From assembly GCA_002205965.3 (NCBI GenBank), contig NADL03000609.1:1-64000 (forward strand): a DNA stretch of 64,000 bases, written 5' to 3'. Both the position numbers and the translations under genes were made by a program. Under the pieces are notes generated by a model. That model saw only the letters and a list, made by a program, of their open reading frames with translations, had not been told where the DNA came from and searched no databases. The DNA is from Kappaphycus alvarezii. Lineage: Eukaryota > Rhodophyta > Florideophyceae > Gigartinales > Solieriaceae. The first letter of the stretch is position 1; each line of letters begins with the position of its first letter. This document shows positions 31,421 to 42,939 of this stretch, one piece after another.

Positions 31421-33904
31421 TAAGGTAGGTGGGTAAATTGGGGAAAAGAGAAAGGCGTAACAAGAAAAATCAGTACGGTAGCCACCTCGCCACTAAATAC
31501 TGCGACGGCTTGTTCGCCGTTGGCGGTTCCAGCCATTTCTGATGGCGGCGGGTGATCTAATAACTAATCTAATCGCACGCGCCGAGTCCTGCCACATGTG
31601 GCCAACATCATTATTCACTGTAATTCGTTTCACCGACGCAAACTACCCGTCTACGCAGGACGAAAGGTTTTCAAAATATACAAGTATCTCCTAAATATTT
31701 TGATTCTGTTGAATATTTATTACGTTATCGAAAATCAATGGCTCAAAAAATCAAGTTTCTCAGAGGTAACTTTCAAAGAGCTGTTTTAACCGCTTGATCT
31801 TCATTTCTAGTATTTTGGCCGAAAACAAATATAACTAGATAGCGCCAAGATGGTTATGAAAGTATTCCATTTTATACGAAAAAAACTGTTGTATCAAGAT
31901 AACTGAGTCCATAATGTGGAAATACCAAAACATTTTCCATTAAAGATATTTGAATACATTTATTATTGATTGCAAGAGAAAAGAGGGAAAAGGGATGCGT
32001 CTCTATTGAGATGTATGGATTGGCTGGAACTCATTTGGAGTTGCAAATCTGCATGTCATATTAAGTACATGTACCGATGGTCGAGGCAATGTAGAAACCA
32101 TTGCTGTCGAATGTTAACACCAGAAACAGTCTACCAGAAATCCAATGGGAGGCCAGCCAGCAGACAAACAACTACCAACGCCGAGAGTCGTTGTAGAAGA
32201 GATAAAGATCCTGTGTATTGTGCCAAAGAAAAAAAATACTGTTTCATTTGTAATATCATAAACTTTGAATTATCAATTTTAGAAAATAAATAATTCCTGA
32301 AATCATCATCAAAAATAGAATTTCTGTGTAATGATAATTTTTTATCATCGCCATCTAAAACAACGCCTAAGTAATTTTCTGTTCCTCCACTTGAGACATT
32401 TCTCCCTTTGCATTGACATAGTTGAATTGAATTGTAGACAAAATCAATTTTTGTTAAAGTCGTAGTACTTCATAAATTTTCTCCACGCTAAGCAACGATG
32501 ATGACCATCGTCTAAAAATTTTTTAGGAATCAAATAAACTATCTTGCGAACTTTAATTCGCCCCGCTTATCTTCTGCATGAAAAGAGATTAATTTTATTC
32601 TAACTTTTCTTCCATTATCTTCTGGAATGATGTGTGCAGTACTGGGTGTTATATTCACATCGAATTTCCATTCTATGGCATAACTGCTAGAAATATTGAG
32701 TTCAACAATAATTATTCTTTCTTGTTTGAATGAATTTCATTCCCATATTCCAATAGTGAAGTATAGGTCTCAAGTTATGTGCAAATATCTAGAGTTCGAT
32801 TGTGCGATGGAGAAACTGCGGCGGACTGCGTTGGGATTTTTTTGCGGAGATAGTGAATTGAAAAGTTGAATATATGACTGATGATATGTATTTTATTAAT
32901 GACCTCCAACAGTAAAACTTGTCATGTATAGTATTCACGCTTACTCCAAACTAGAGCACCTTGGTTGCTAGTGATCACTTTTTACTTTTAAATTCACTAA
33001 AACATGCGTAGGATGTAAGTTTGTACAAAAAACGAAAGAATTTCGTAGCGGAAAAGAACTAGTTTTATATTTGATTTTTGTGTCGACACAAACTGGATTC
33101 ATGAAACATGAAAGGGATATACTCATACTTACTTCGCACACAAGGAAAAGCATTATATTTATGAGAAAATATAAGCTGCAGACATTCTCCGCCCTTTGTC
33201 CTTTTTGGAAGAGTTTAACAAATTAGTTGACTGTAATGAGAACGCTCAATTGTTTTGTAATGTATAAAATAACTATTAAGTAGGGACAAAATCTCATACC
33301 CCGCTTGATCAACAATGCCATACGATTTAGTTAGGTATCAGAAAAATCATCTCTTAGAGTTAATGAATCCTTTGTTTCCACCATTACAACACAATTTAGG
33401 GGTGGTCTCTTGAGCTAGCGGTCATTCCTGCCTACGTCGAGCAAATCATCTTCAGGTCAAAACCTTAATCTTCCAAGATGCAGGAAACAACATAATGTGA
33501 TTTGTGATTTTTGTGTGGTTCGCGTACAGGAAAACTGAATTTTTCGCAAAGACTTTGCTGGAAAATATATTCGAGCAGCATCATGACTGTTCCTGTTTTT
33601 TCCACTGACGGGAATCCTCTTATCTGGAGATTGGCCGGCCGGATAACAGTATATAATGTCAAGAATAAGTCAAAAATCATTTACCTGACATAAATACAAC
33701 ATAATCTTCATTGTCGTTGAGGAGTAAATAATTACTCATTTCGCTCTCGATGGGGTAATTCCTCGAAGCTTGGCAAGAGCTGTTGCGGATGGAAATTTGA
33801 GCATTTGTGGGGCGCGAGATCTTTTTTTCGTGGCCTTTCGCGTTAGTCGCTTCCTCTAACACGGCCTGTGTGATGTCCCAATATCTTACTACGAAAAATA
33901 TAGA
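31421..33904. other. AT-rich intergenic tract, no gene recognised
   Basis: Short frames at 31970-32293 (+), 33465-33680 (-) and 33677-33907 (-) resemble nothing I know. Confidence 0.4.
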
Positions 33905-34466
33905 CAATCAATAAAAAATTAGATTAGTGAGTACATCCAAAATAAATAAATCTAAGAAAATGAAAAATAAAAATACTTGAATAGGAGGTATAATAATAGC
34001 TAGAAACCAGTATTTATTGAAACAAGAGGATATTTTGATGGCCCGAGGCATGTTAAAACTTTCTAATAGTCTAAGACCATTTAAACTGTAGATCAGAGTA
34101 GAAAAGCTACAAAACTGATTCCATCAGTATCATAGTTTTTATGGGCCAAATTAATGCCCAGAAATAATTATACAATAATCGAACCGTTGCGAATAATCCA
34201 AATTATATTTTTCCGGTAGTAAAATTTCAGTAATTACAACTGTAGACTATTAAAACCAACTGATAAGCGCAAAAATTGCTTCATGTGTAATACAGTATAA
34301 GTATGAGCCAGTGAAATTATGCAAAATTATTTTTCGATGATTTACAATAAATAAAAATTGTTGGCCTCCGATAGAATATTGCTCCTTAATTTTACATCTT
34401 TGCATTCGAAATGTAAAACAAATTAAATAGTTTCCAATATTTGTGAAAATATTTTTCAATTTTCAG
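33905..34466 (-). repeat. diverged family X LTR
   Basis: On the minus strand it starts TGAAAATTG and keeps the order of family X blocks: the TTTATTGTAAATCAT-like block, the CACTGGC-like block, a TATA-like stretch and an A/T-rich 3' part with TTTATTTATTTTGGATGTAC. It is more diverged than the 24830/26741 pair and closer in places to copy 1 at 36-611. The left boundary is approximate. Confidence 0.5.
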
Positions 34467-36457
34467 ACAATTCTCTTCGTTACATTACGCCTATATACAG
34501 ACCGATCTCTGTTCTCCGAATTTTCGCAGTAAAATACTCCCCATTGCCCCCAAAATTTCTCGAAGAAGTATCCTTGATGAAATAAGCACCGAATATTAAC
34601 GCTTTTACGGGGATTTGGGTTTCTTCCATGTATGGAAGTTGTGGTCGGGGGCATCTTCGCTGCTGTAATTGCGTTGCTAGGGAGAAGTCGTCACTGGCTG
34701 ACACTAAACAACTTCCCCTATTGGGCCGGCTCGATGCCTTATTGTGTGTGGTTCAGTATTACTAGAAGACCATTTTTGAATTAGTGTACAGTACGCTTTA
34801 AGGAGCCGGCTTGGAGTTAAATAGGAGATATAAGGTGCAAGTCTTTTAACTAGGAAGCAATTCTGATAGTGAAGGTGTGTATCTTTCGTAATACTGTGGG
34901 AAAAGATTTGTATCTTTTACGCTTGGAAGATATATTCGACCTATCCTAAAGATTTCCAGAAAATCCGTAATCGATTCGATTTGGTTCTTTAATATTTGAA
35001 AAAACCGCCGAACTGCACTTCTCAAACATTAAAGAACCAAATCGGCCCATAACAGAAAGGGGGAACGTCTGGGTGTTTTACTCTTGGAAGATATATCTGA
35101 TCTATCCCATGGTTTTCCAGACAACCACATTCGACTCAAAAAGGGGTGAAAGGTAACTGAAAGGTGCTGTCCAGACAACCACAATCAACTCAACATGGAA
35201 AGCCGACACAGTAATGAGGTAGGAATCATGCTCCTTAGAAGGCCACCCTCAGGCCTTTAATGCATGTCATAAGGCCACAAACTGAACAATTTTGCTAAGT
35301 CATCCGCGTTGGCCTAAGTCAAACACATATCTAAAAGGTCACAATGGAGCTAAAACAAGATCCGTCAACTTCTGAGTTTAGTCTTCGCAATCCACCTCTG
35401 CGGCATTGTTTCCACAGTTTCCATGCACCTATGAAATAGTTTTCTAGCTTTTGACTGCTTACCGCCAATCCTCTACATTGCTAGCCTTTACCTACATCAC
35501 GCCATCCCTCAGGGAACAGCTGACCATATTTTTCATGGATTAAAAACACCCTAAAATTCCCCCTATAAAATATGGATCAGAGGTTAAGTGAGCCTATTCA
35601 ATCACGCATTACAGTGTTAGCTGAGGGAAAGCATTACGATCAATCTTTAATTCATGAATACCCTCCGCATGCTTCTGTGCAACATTGTACAAGATATAAA
35701 GATTTACCCACCAATCTTTGATTCATCAGGTGCCATTTTCAGAATTATACACACAGGTACAGTACAGTATAAACTGAACGTACTACAGATCAATAACTTG
35801 TCCAGCATACTCTACTTTTGAAACACTTCCAGCAGGGTGGACACAACCGGTCACATCTTTTATAAATTAGGATAACTTAACATTTCCGTTCCTTTTGTAA
35901 TGTCAGTGTTATTCTCTTCCAAAACATACCGCGTTACAGATTGCTTCGAACGCGGCATGGATGTTGACAGGACGAATAGCTACTTTTGAGTATCTGGCCC
36001 ATCGTACCTTCACTCCTTGATTTACAGTCTCTACCTCGACATCGCTGGACCGCAAAGCTTCCCACGCTTTCGCGTACTGGCGTTCGCAATAAAGCAACAA
36101 CACGTTTCATGCTTTGAAATGGCGGGAAATTTTTAGGTTTTTATTGCTTGGGGAACACCTGTTTTTAGCCCGAAATGGTGTCTGCCTGGCCGTTTTGTCA
36201 GCTTTGGCGTATTGTAGTGCGATTTTCGGATTTTATTTTGAAAATCTGGTATTGATCATTCATGTAAAGGAGATTGGGTGTTGGTATATCTATCAAAGCA
36301 ATACAGTCTTTTCGGATTCCTTTCTCGGGTATTCAACTTCGTTCTAGAATGCAGTTTGAATGGGCACGGCGACGGGAACGGACCAGTAAATACGGGACCT
36401 GACACAGTAGAAGACGAAGAGGTGCCACAAATGCCATTAATTAGTGCAAATATGTGG
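34467..36457. other. non-coding tract with short dispersed repeats
   Basis: No supported gene. It contains two spaced copies of a 50-bp repeat and a palindrome, listed separately. Frames at 35909-36103 and 36114-36347 are unassigned. Confidence 0.4.
34898..35140 (+). repeat. two spaced copies of a short dispersed repeat flanking a palindrome
   Basis: Copy 1 (about 34898-34983) and copy 2 (about 35060-35137) share GTRTYTTTTACKCTTGGAAG, ATATAT, CCTATCC and TTTCCAGA in the same order. Related copies are near 45248-45300 (+), 57120-57187 (-) and, shorter, 16795-16835 (+). Between the two lies an inverted repeat, GATTTGGTTCTTTAATATTT at 34977 facing AAACATTAAAGAACCAAATC ending at 35043. One arm recurs at 38426-38450. 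Confidence 0.65.
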
Positions 36458-37180
36458 TTAATTAACAAATCCAGTTTGCAGGCCTCTCACATTAGTGTTA
36501 ACGCCTCCCACCAATTCCACAAAGAATTCCTTATTCCCATGGCCAACTATTCCTGCACAAAGGTTATTATCGTTACCAAGATTATCCCAGCTCTGAGCTA
36601 CAGAAATTGCGTTATCAGATCCCAAATTTGTGCGTCCATCACCTAGAATTAGTATCTTTTCTGCCCCCGAGGGATCGAGTTAAATTCATCAATACAATAT
36701 TGAATTCCTCCCTCTACAAATGTAGGGTTGGAGTTTGCTTGAACAGCTGCTTCAACATCCATCAAGAAATCAATCCCCTGCGTAGCAGCATCGATAAGTG
36801 GAGAAATTGGAATCGGATTTGCAACATCTCCAGCGTACTGGACGGCAGCAAATTTAGCCCCACTTAGACCTCCTAGAGTAGCAGCAGCAAGCTGAACAAA
36901 GTCCTTTTGGATCTCAAATTGGCTGGGTGTAAGGGCCGAGCTGCCATCGATACAAAGCAAACTGCAGGTGTACAAGTGCTGAAGGACGTTTGCACCAGCT
37001 GAACGGCATCTTGAAATATCATTTGATTCCTCATTGCCCTGGGGTTGGCCGTGGACAAGAGTGAGGTACTTTGGATCTCACTAGCAAGATTTTGAGATTG
37101 GAAAGGAAGGAATCTTGCGTGGGACACATTTGAGATGACCACAAAGAGAGTCAAGATGCAAGGATTTGTGTTACCGTCAT
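36458..37180 (-). pseudogene. secreted vWA-domain protein 1, frameshifted
   Basis: ATG at 37180 gives MTVTQILAS; after a shift a hydrophobic stretch continues as LTLFVVISNVSHARFLPFQS, together a signal peptide ending near SHA. The mature part has TCTPAVCFV, the metal-site region CIDGSSALTPSQFEIQKDFV, then LAAATLGGLSGAKFAAVQYA and FVEGGIQYCIDEFNS. After a further shift near 36660 it reads ILILGDGRTNLGS, NNLCAGIVGHGNKEF and a stop at 36458. Layout and motifs match the genes at 42211 and 46588. The MIDAS motif (DxSxS in vWA domains) reads DGSSA, so the second Ser is replaced. Probably extracellular, binding a ligand or matrix partner; the partner is unknown. A CTTAAAAGGG stretch near 37295 could be its TATA box. 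Confidence 0.7.
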
Positions 37181-37338
37181 TCTTAAAATGCCGCTTCAAA
37201 GTTTTCCGTTCAAAAATCTGTGTTCTGTCGTATTTTCAATTCGTCAGTTGCCCTGTTAGAGATCAATGTCAAATGCTTTCTACTGCTGCGCCCTTTTAAG
37301 TTCATTTCCTATCGTCTCACCCGTATGTTATCTTCGAT

Positions 37339-37793
37339 TTAAGACGAAATGAGATAAGTTCTGATTGGAGCAAGTACTTCCCCAAATGAACTAGATACTA
37401 ATTCATTGAACGGGCATTGCTCCAGTTGAGTGTAGGCCCCGGTGTAAGAAAATTGTTTTAAAACACTTTCTCGGTGCGAAACTTGTAAATTCCAAAACAT
37501 TATTGCTCTAGAAGTATGATGCAACGTTCTGATGAAAAAGAAATCTAAGTTTTTATCATCCATGTAGCTCTGTTGGGACCAAGTATAACTTGATTGGAAG
37601 GGAATTGATTACATAAAATCTCTGATGCAGTTGCAGAAAGAGCATTTTGTAAAAGCCTCAAAAATGAATGGAGCCTAGTATATCGGCTGAATCTATCTTG
37701 ACATCTAGATATTACCTTTGGAAGTACTTTCATCCCATTAACCCACAGGTATCCATTCGCAGCAAAAAGTGACTTATAACAATAAACAATCAA
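37339..37793 (-). pseudogene. hypothetical protein in two overlapping frames
   Basis: Frame 37545-37793 (NGYLWVNGMKVLPKVISRCQ ... ILGPNRATW) runs directly into frame 37339-37563 (MDDKNLDFFFIRTLHHTSRA ... GAYTQLEQCPFNELVSS). Composition and continuity suggest one protein of about 150 residues with a single shift near 37560. I recognise no family. It may be a remnant of a transposon gene. Confidence 0.3.
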
Positions 37794-37799
37794 ACAGTA

Positions 37800-40700
37800 T
37801 TACTCAATCGCGCATGGTTGAAATTGCGCAACTTGTTTATTACAGTTAGGGACATGTATCGAAGAAACTAATTTGTTACAATTTACATTTACCGTCTATT
37901 TGCTGGAGGAGGCTGTCAGAACTCAAGTACATACATCATGGTATTCAATAATACTGGGAGGGTTGTTCTTTCTGTCAGACCGTTCGTCGCTATCAAATGA
38001 GCGCAAATTGAAAGGACAATTGAATGCTTATTCTTCAAAAAGATTGGGAAAACAGGAGAAGAAAATATTTGTGTTCACCCGGTCGCGCTGCGATTGGAGT
38101 CAGATGTGTAAAGTAGACTCCTTATGGATACAGACCCTTAACTATATTCCAGAGATATCGAAAATTTAAGTTTCACACAGTTGAACCTGATCCTTGTATC
38201 TTTAGAGTCAATACTTTCTTTTAATTGGGGCGATCTAAAATGGGATACCTCAGTCCAGAAATATATATTCATAAAATGAAATGCGTAATTATGTATGAAG
38301 GAATATTCTTTTTCATGCACATTTATATGGCACGTTACATGAATTAGAGATGAATTAGAGACGTATTCGTCCCAAATGATGATTGTAGACTAAATGCAGT
38401 GTAGTTTGAAAATATAGACCGATCTATTTGGTTCTTTAATGTTTGAAAAGTGCGGTTCGGCTATCCCTCAGAGTATGCTAGACGTGTTCAGGATTGAAAA
38501 TATATGCACATGCCGAAAAACTTAATTGTAATTAGTTCCGTCGTCCAAGCAGCAATATTTGGCGTTGTTGGAAAACTAATCTTGAATATCTCAAAATTAA
38601 CTATCTTTCCATGTTTTTATACTTGGAGTGACTTTTTGAGTACACAACATCTTTGTTCTCAGATGGATCCGGGACAGAGGAGGATCTGAAAAGAAAAAGC
38701 CAGTCTTGCGACTTTTTCAATTAGGGGCGGTATGGTCAGTATATCCAATGAAGAAAACTAATGGCATACAAAGTATGTTTGAAGCCCCTCTTACCACACC
38801 AGAGCGGCACAAGTTGAAAAATATTCAGCCTACTGCCGCGATGCTTTCTAAATATGAAAAAAAGATAAGCATTTTCCGTTGGAGGCGATGACCTTTTGAC
38901 GATGAAAGATTCATTTTTTACGCAGACTAATTGATACCTCACGACTTCTTTAGGTATCTATCTGCCGTGTTGTAAAGAGAATCAGCTGTTTTCAGAAGGG
39001 CACACTTAAGTAAGTATTATGAAATAGACTACGTATTCACTATTTTTCGTTCTCGTTTTCCTGTAAACTAGATTCATTATGAATTACAAGCCAATAATGC
39101 ACCGAAAGCAAAACATGCATTCCATGTCAGGAGAGACAAGAGAGATGCAAAAGTTATCTGGCATCCCTCCTGTGGAATGAGCCCTTCTTTGTGCAGGGCT
39201 TTCTTTTGGAAAACATTGAGTACTGATAGAAAGGGATGTAAACCGTATCGTAATGAGACGTGAAAATGACAGCATGGGGACAAACGTATCGCTGGGTTGA
39301 GTGCTGACTGTTGCTTCAAGAGAACGAGACCTATCTACTCCGAGCACCTCGATGGATGGGGATGGGGATGGGATGGATGGATAGATGGATGGGGAAGAAT
39401 AATTCACAGATCAATGATAAAGTCGTCGACATTTTTTGCGCAATTGTTTCAGAATCCTAAAGGGTTAGTTGAAATGCACAGTACTGTAGTCTTAACGGAG
39501 TCATATAAGAGAAATTTCGAGTGGTCGCAAGGGTAGCTACAACATCCAATGAGGAAACAATACAAAAGAGCAATCATAAACAATTTCTAGAGGTACCTTT
39601 ACAATTTCATACGAGTTTCTGTATTGCAATCATATTACTTGACCATGCGATCACTACTGAATTTCGCCATTTTTCACGCACAGCTCCAACTTTAGCGAAT
39701 ACATCGCACAAAGATGTGCGTCTACAAAGCGACGTAGTTTCCAACATCCCGTTACAGGAGAGGGACATAACTGATCTTGCGTTATGACTAGAAACACTCT
39801 TTTTACTTGCATCAGCACCACATCTAGGTTAAAAGCTTTGCATAGCAACGGCTCCAACTTCGCGACAAGCTTTGTAAGTCCGTCACGGCAACAATATAAA
39901 CGAGAGATTTTTTGCCGAATTCGAAACAATCTTCGAAATCGTAATTGGAAACCGTTTCTTCGATTTCGATCTTTCTGCTTCTTGACACTGTTGTAATGCA
40001 AAAAAAAACGTACCTCTTCTCAACGTATAATTTTTTTCACGAGATTTTGTCGACAATGCAACTTTGGAAGATTACGTGAAACCTGCTCACAATACCCCCT
40101 TTTGAGAAGTTGCAGCGCGAAGACTTTCTTGCGTTTTTTTTGTTCAACCAAATGTCTTATCTTCCACCCCAAGAAACTTTGGTAGACAAGCAGCAATGCT
40201 TCACGGACCACTTCAGACTAGCTGCACCTATTTTGACTCATATATCTTCCCTTACGTAGAACGCCCCTTCATCACCGTCAGGTGCAGGTATGATCTTGCA
40301 GAGAATCATTTGTAACATCGAATGCATGTACTCGACATTGACATATTAAGAGTGCTTACTGGAGACATGCTCATTCCATTACCACCCAGGAAGGACGCTT
40401 CTTCGGACAGATGCAACTATAGATCACGACAAGCATGTAAATTGTACCTATCGAGATATTTGTAATGCAGAATGACGCAAGATTGATTTGCAAGAGATCG
40501 TTTCTTGTTAATTGCAGGTCTTTTGAATGTCGTCATCCGCCAAGTTCGTTGCATGATTTAGATAGAACGGGTTACTTACTCTGCGTAAACGTGTTCCCAG
40601 CATCTTACAACCATGATGCAATAGGTCGGCTACTATGTCACGTGGAGAGTTGATAGATCAACTTCGGTTTTCTGAACTAGCTGATAGTCATTATGAGTAT

Positions 40701-42210
40701 CTTCACAAGCAGCGAGGACTATAGAACAATCGAGAATCGGCTACAGCCTGACTCATACTTTGCACTAATCGATCAAGAGTGTGTAGTGATCAAGTCGCAG
40801 ATTGGCGACCGATTGCTGATAGTCGCAACTTTCCACACGGAGTTATTGTAACTTCTACTATTTCACGGAACATGTTACGAGTTACAAGCCAATAGTCACT
40901 AGTCACAAGAAAGTCTGCTATCTGCTCTACTTTTTCTTGAGTTCTTCCGAGGAGTTTGAATTAGGATTTCACTTCTGGCTTGGAAATACAATCTCGAGGT
41001 CATGGTAAATATGTTCCTAACCGTTTGCTCTACATTTTTCCAGTGAAATTTCCATTGCCGCGAAATATAGACCGAAGCCCAAGCTGTGTTCCAGGCCAAA
41101 GTAATGAAATAACTCAAGACGGCAACAGAGGTCTCATAGAAATAATTACTAGGCTCCCGACTACAGGTGCGATCTATCCTTACGCACAGACACGCTGTGG
41201 TGATGACTTTGTCCAAAAGTTTCGTTTCGTCTCGTTACAAGTGTCAGAACACGAAGTAAAATACCCCATCATTCCCCCCGTTTCGTCTAACGAAGCATGC
41301 CTTATGGCTGGCCTCATGCCAGCCCAATGATGTCGTCCTTCCTAGCTCTGCCTCATTTTAAGACTCTCTAATACATAGATCTGCCCACTAGTCTTCGAAA
41401 AATAGCCGTCCTACATATCAGCATTGTGATCATCAGGTATTTGGTTACGAACAAACACAAAAATAAAAGAGTAATTCATTGAAATGTTCAAAACCACAAC
41501 TGTCTTTTAAACGGTGTAGAATTTCTGGGAATCCGTGGTTATTCTACATGGGTCGAAGATTGAATCGGTACTTTGTTCTGACTCATTATGACAGATTATG
41601 TTTACTCGATAATAATCAAGCCTGAAACTTTCCGTTGCACCTGTCAAACGTTCTCATTTTCTGCCTACTACGAACTCTCTTCTTCAAGTTAGATACGGTC
41701 TAGTCGCAGCGTACTAAATTACCATGCGGAGTCATGAGTACAGTTCTTGACTAGAACAAAGTCCGCAAGGACTGAATAGGCATGTAGTATTTACGGAATG
41801 AGAAATTTCTGTGTAAGCTAGAAAACAGAACGCAATCTTCACAGTAAATTTTCGATGTACTAATTTAATACGGACGTGAATAACAGTATTTCTGACATTG
41901 ATGTGAACGGAATCGAAGTTTGCACCTTTTGCAGTTCAGACCCGCTGTATTTCGATAATTATTGCCAGTTCTATGTCTTAATGACTATACTTTGAGGTTG
42001 AAACCTCCAAAAGGACCCGTTTAAAAAAGGTTGTGACTCAGTAGACTTGATAAGTCATCAGGAGCACCTTTCACACAGAATTAATTGATCTATTCCAATC
42101 CTTTAAGAGGAAAGAAATTATATGATGGTAATTGTCTAAACCAACTGCAACACGTCATTCAAATCATAGCATTCCGTTGCTGTCAGAGAATATTTAACTA
42201 CAAGCCTCTG
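37800..42210. other. intergenic tract, no gene recognised
   Basis: Several short frames on both strands (39654-40001 (-), 40020-40211 (-) and 40980-41330 (+) are the longest) without recognisable motifs. 38426-38450 repeats one arm of the palindrome at 34977. A GATG microsatellite is listed separately. Confidence 0.4.
39350..39395 (+). repeat. GATG/GATGGG microsatellite
   Basis: Imperfect run GATGGATGGGGATGGGGATG and onward to GATGGATGGGG. Confidence 0.9.
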
Positions 42211-42939
42211 TCACCACCCTAACCAATGCCTGACCGACACCATTCCAGAGGAAGGCTGCACAAATGTACTTCTTCCAATGACACGTCTAAAGAAAGCTCT
42301 CCTCATATTGTTCCTACCTACGAACACTCCACAAATTCCGTTCTTCTCATCATCATTGAGAAAGCTAGTCGCAATAGATACGGCACCAAATCTCCCTAAA
42401 TCTGGTCCAAAGTTGGTCCTTCCATCTCCGAATAACACAATCTTTGAACTTGTAACTCGACGTTGCCCGCTGAACTGAGACACGCAAAACTGCAATCCAG
42501 GCGCAATAAAGGTGATTGGGCTTCCTACTCGAGTCGACCTTCTTAATTTGGATAAGAAGCCACCTCTTCCAAGCAAAGTTGCCGTCGGGAACTGATGATC
42601 TGTACAATCCCTCCATATTGGTTCGCAGCGAAACTTGAACCGGTCAGACCTCCTAAACTGCTGCAACTACCTGAGCGAAGTTAGTCTGAAGTCGATATTC
42701 TTGCGGCGAAATGGATCCACTTCCATCTAGAGAGAAGCAAACTTCTGGGCGGCAGTTGCGGAAGCGAAGTCGAATGAGATTTATAGCCCGACGGATATCA
42801 CCTGCGTTGCGTTGGCCAAGGGGTGTGCGGCGAATAGCGGCAACGAGCTGTGATGATCGCCGATTTGAAAATGTCCCTAAAGTTCGGGTATAGTGCTGAA
42901 CAGCACTAGGAAAAGGACGCAAACTGGGAGAAATTTCAT
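42211..42939 (-). pseudogene. secreted vWA-domain protein 2, frameshifted
   Basis: ATG at 42939 gives MKFLPVCVLFLVLF, a signal-peptide core. A shift near 42895 leads to VQHYTRTLGTFSNRRSSQLV, then a basic helix (AINLIRLRFRNCRPEVCF), the MIDAS motif LDGSGSISPQEYRLQ and NFAQVVAAV. After shifts near 42655 and 42540 it reads GGLTGSSFA, then ITFIAPGLQFCVSQF, KIVLFGDGRTNFG, GRFGAVSIATSFLND and GICGVFVGRNNMRR. The full DxSxS motif is present. The first Cys pair (CRPEVC) and the single Cys near LQFC match the paralogs and may form disulfides. Intronless as read; role presumably extracellular adhesion or ligand binding. Confidence 0.72.
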
